Assembly: GCA_022419385.1 (NCBI GenBank)
Contig: JAJUBI010000005.1
Location: 2,480,001 to 2,544,000 of the forward strand
Direction of reading: 5' to 3'
Length of the DNA stretch: 64,000 nt
DNA from: Paraconiothyrium sp. Pb-2020
Taxonomy: Eukaryota; Ascomycota; Dothideomycetes; Pleosporales; Didymosphaeriaceae
The position numbers and the translations under genes were made by a program. This document shows, piece by piece, positions 62,696 through 64,000 of the stretch. The notes below the pieces were generated by a model. It did not search any database and was not told the origin of the DNA. It worked only from the letters and a program-made list of their open reading frames with translations. Within the stretch, counting starts at the first letter, position 1. Every line of letters begins with the position of its first letter.

Positions 62696-64000
62696 ATGAA
62701 GGTGTTTTACGTCCTCGCTCTTGTGGTAGGCGTGAATGCTTGCCAGAAAGAAATAACTGCCAGGCACCCGCATCGACGTACTAAGAGACAGGAAACAAAT
62801 GTCACCTTTCCTCCACTACTTGATGCCAACGAGCAAATATTAGTGAACTCGTTCGACAATACAACAATTTCAACCTGGTCGTATTATTACGGTGAGTCTT
62901 GCTTTTTTCCACAGAACAATCATTTGCTGACTGTTTTCTTCTAAGCGTGAGTAGTATGGAAACAGTATAGCACCAATCGGCATGCTCATTGAATGTATAG
63001 ACACGGAGCGCATCTCGCTGGGACAAACGAAAGCGTGGCCCAGTGGACAGCCGACAGATGGGCTGAGAATGGGTGGATATCTAGGCTTGACGAATACTGT
63101 AAGTTTGGTCACTGTGTAGATTGCAACATAATTAACATCTACAGATGTTTACCTGAACTACCCCGTCTCACATTCACTGACCCTCACATACGCTAATGGC
63201 AGCACGTGGGAGGCCTCCCTCGAGGAAGCCGTTTTAGCGGTAGACGATAGTGAGTAATCACACGCTGGCAGGCGAGCACACAGCAGCTCTAAACCTTTTA
63301 TAGCCACTAGCTACCCTAACCGAATACCGACCTTTCATGGTTATTCACCAACCGGCAATGCCTCAGCCGAGTATGTGTACGTCGGAAGAGGCCAGCAGGT
63401 AGACTTCAACCGCTTGAAAGAGCTCGGCGTAGAGCTTGAGGGCAAGATTGCCTTAGCAAAATATGGCGGGCCTTTCCGCGGCCTAAAAGTCAAGAATGCG
63501 CAAGACCACGGCATGACTGGTGTCATTACTTTCACGGATCCTGGCGACGACGGTAATATTACTGAGGCTAATGGCTACGCTGCGTACCCGGACGGACCAG
63601 CTCGCAACCCCACTTCTGTGCAAAGAGGCAGCGTACAATTTTTGAGCACTTATCCTGGCGACCCTACTACACCCGGTTACGCATCGAAGAAAGATTCCCC
63701 TCGTGCAGATAAGAGCAGCAATGTACCTCGTATCCCTTCTCTGCCGATCTCGTGGTTGGAGGCGCAGCCAATTCTGCAAGCTTTGAACGGCCACGGTACG
63801 AGCGGTGCGGAGGTCAACCGAACGAAATGGGTTGGGACAATTCCTGGTGCGGATTATAGCACGGGCGTAGGTGCAGGAGCATCCCTCTCCCTCTCCAATG
63901 TTATGAAGGAGAATTATACCACGATTTGGGACGCTATCGGCATCATCAACGGCACGAACCAGGACGAGGTCATCATCCTCGGCAACCACCGCGACGCCTG
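62696..64000 (+). CDS. Secreted M28 peptidase (glutamate carboxypeptidase II-like), 5' part
   Basis: Cut by the window end just before the zinc site (LGNHRDA, with its His as first metal ligand). Signal peptide MKVFYVLALVVGVNAC. Exons: 62696-62891, about 62999-63100, 63146-63250 and 63304 onward. Blocks seen: AHLAGTNESVAQWTADRWAE, YVYLNYPVSHSLTLTYANGS, then the PA domain VYVGRGQQVDFNRLKELGVE, GKIALAKYGGPFRGLKVKNA and HGMTGVITFTDPGDDG. Next IPSLPISWLEAQPILQALNG. Many NxS/T sequons fit a secreted or vacuolar protein; such enzymes release acidic or hydrophobic residues from peptides. The exon 1 to exon 2 join (TWSYYY to HGAHLAG) is off by one base with the visible GT and AG, so a sequence error or an unusual site must lie there. 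A transferrin-receptor-like inactive homologue is excluded only if the later zinc ligands are present. Confidence 0.85.

Noticed and set aside
1..64000. tRNA genes, rRNA, CRISPR array, telomere repeats
   Set aside because: I looked for B-box-like GTTCGANTC on both strands, spaced short direct repeats and TTAGGG runs and found none with supporting context; a tRNA scan could still find one that I missed.

Overview
The window is nuclear DNA of a filamentous ascomycete (Pezizomycotina, probably a dothideomycete; the class is an inference). The genes carry short GT-AG introns (about 45-250 nt) with CTAAC/CTGAC-like branch sites. The gene set fits: a DCL2-type Dicer, calcipressin, a Uds1-domain septation protein, Mus7/MMS22, a meiotic APC/C activator, and relics of HET and NRPS genes. 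I see no tRNA, rRNA or CRISPR.

Layout. 1-5.4 kb is an accessory, decaying stretch: a gene tail cut by the window edge, an NRPS condensation-domain relic, an intact six-exon acetyl-CoA acetyltransferase, and two broken alpha/beta-hydrolase genes on either side of an inverted-repeat MITE. 6.2-9.8 kb holds a small membrane protein, a small acidic protein and proteasome subunit alpha2. 10.1-15.1 kb is an 11-exon Dicer-like gene with both RNase III domains intact. 15.3-16.7 kb has two more MITE copies around a decayed ORF. 18.8-23.4 kb has PRPP synthetase and a Uds1-domain protein, followed by about 5.4 kb without a recognisable gene.

28.9-47.3 kb is a dense housekeeping block: mitochondrial PheRS and the dicarboxylate carrier (divergent), a PrpF-family protein and the mitochondrial GrpE (divergent), RNA polymerase subunit RPB3, calcipressin, ribosomal protein eS6, an AMA1-like APC/C activator, and the Rab geranylgeranyltransferase alpha subunit BET4. 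47.3-54.7 kb has a small membrane protein and the 2,229-residue single-exon Mus7/MMS22. 54.8-57 kb is again decayed, with a broken hypothetical ORF and a HET-domain relic. UTP7, a GAS2-domain protein and the 5' part of a secreted M28 peptidase close the window.

Most genes are unrelated housekeeping functions. Two divergent pairs suggest shared promoters for mitochondrial genes. The intact Dicer sits among small inverted-repeat elements. I found no convincing new multi-gene system. The most unusual observations are 5- and 6-nt microexons that supply signature-motif residues of the carrier and the Dicer, a MITE family in three states of decay, a PrpF protein with a long unexplained basic C-terminus, and one-base frame breaks in otherwise conserved genes (BET4, the small membrane protein, the M28 peptidase).
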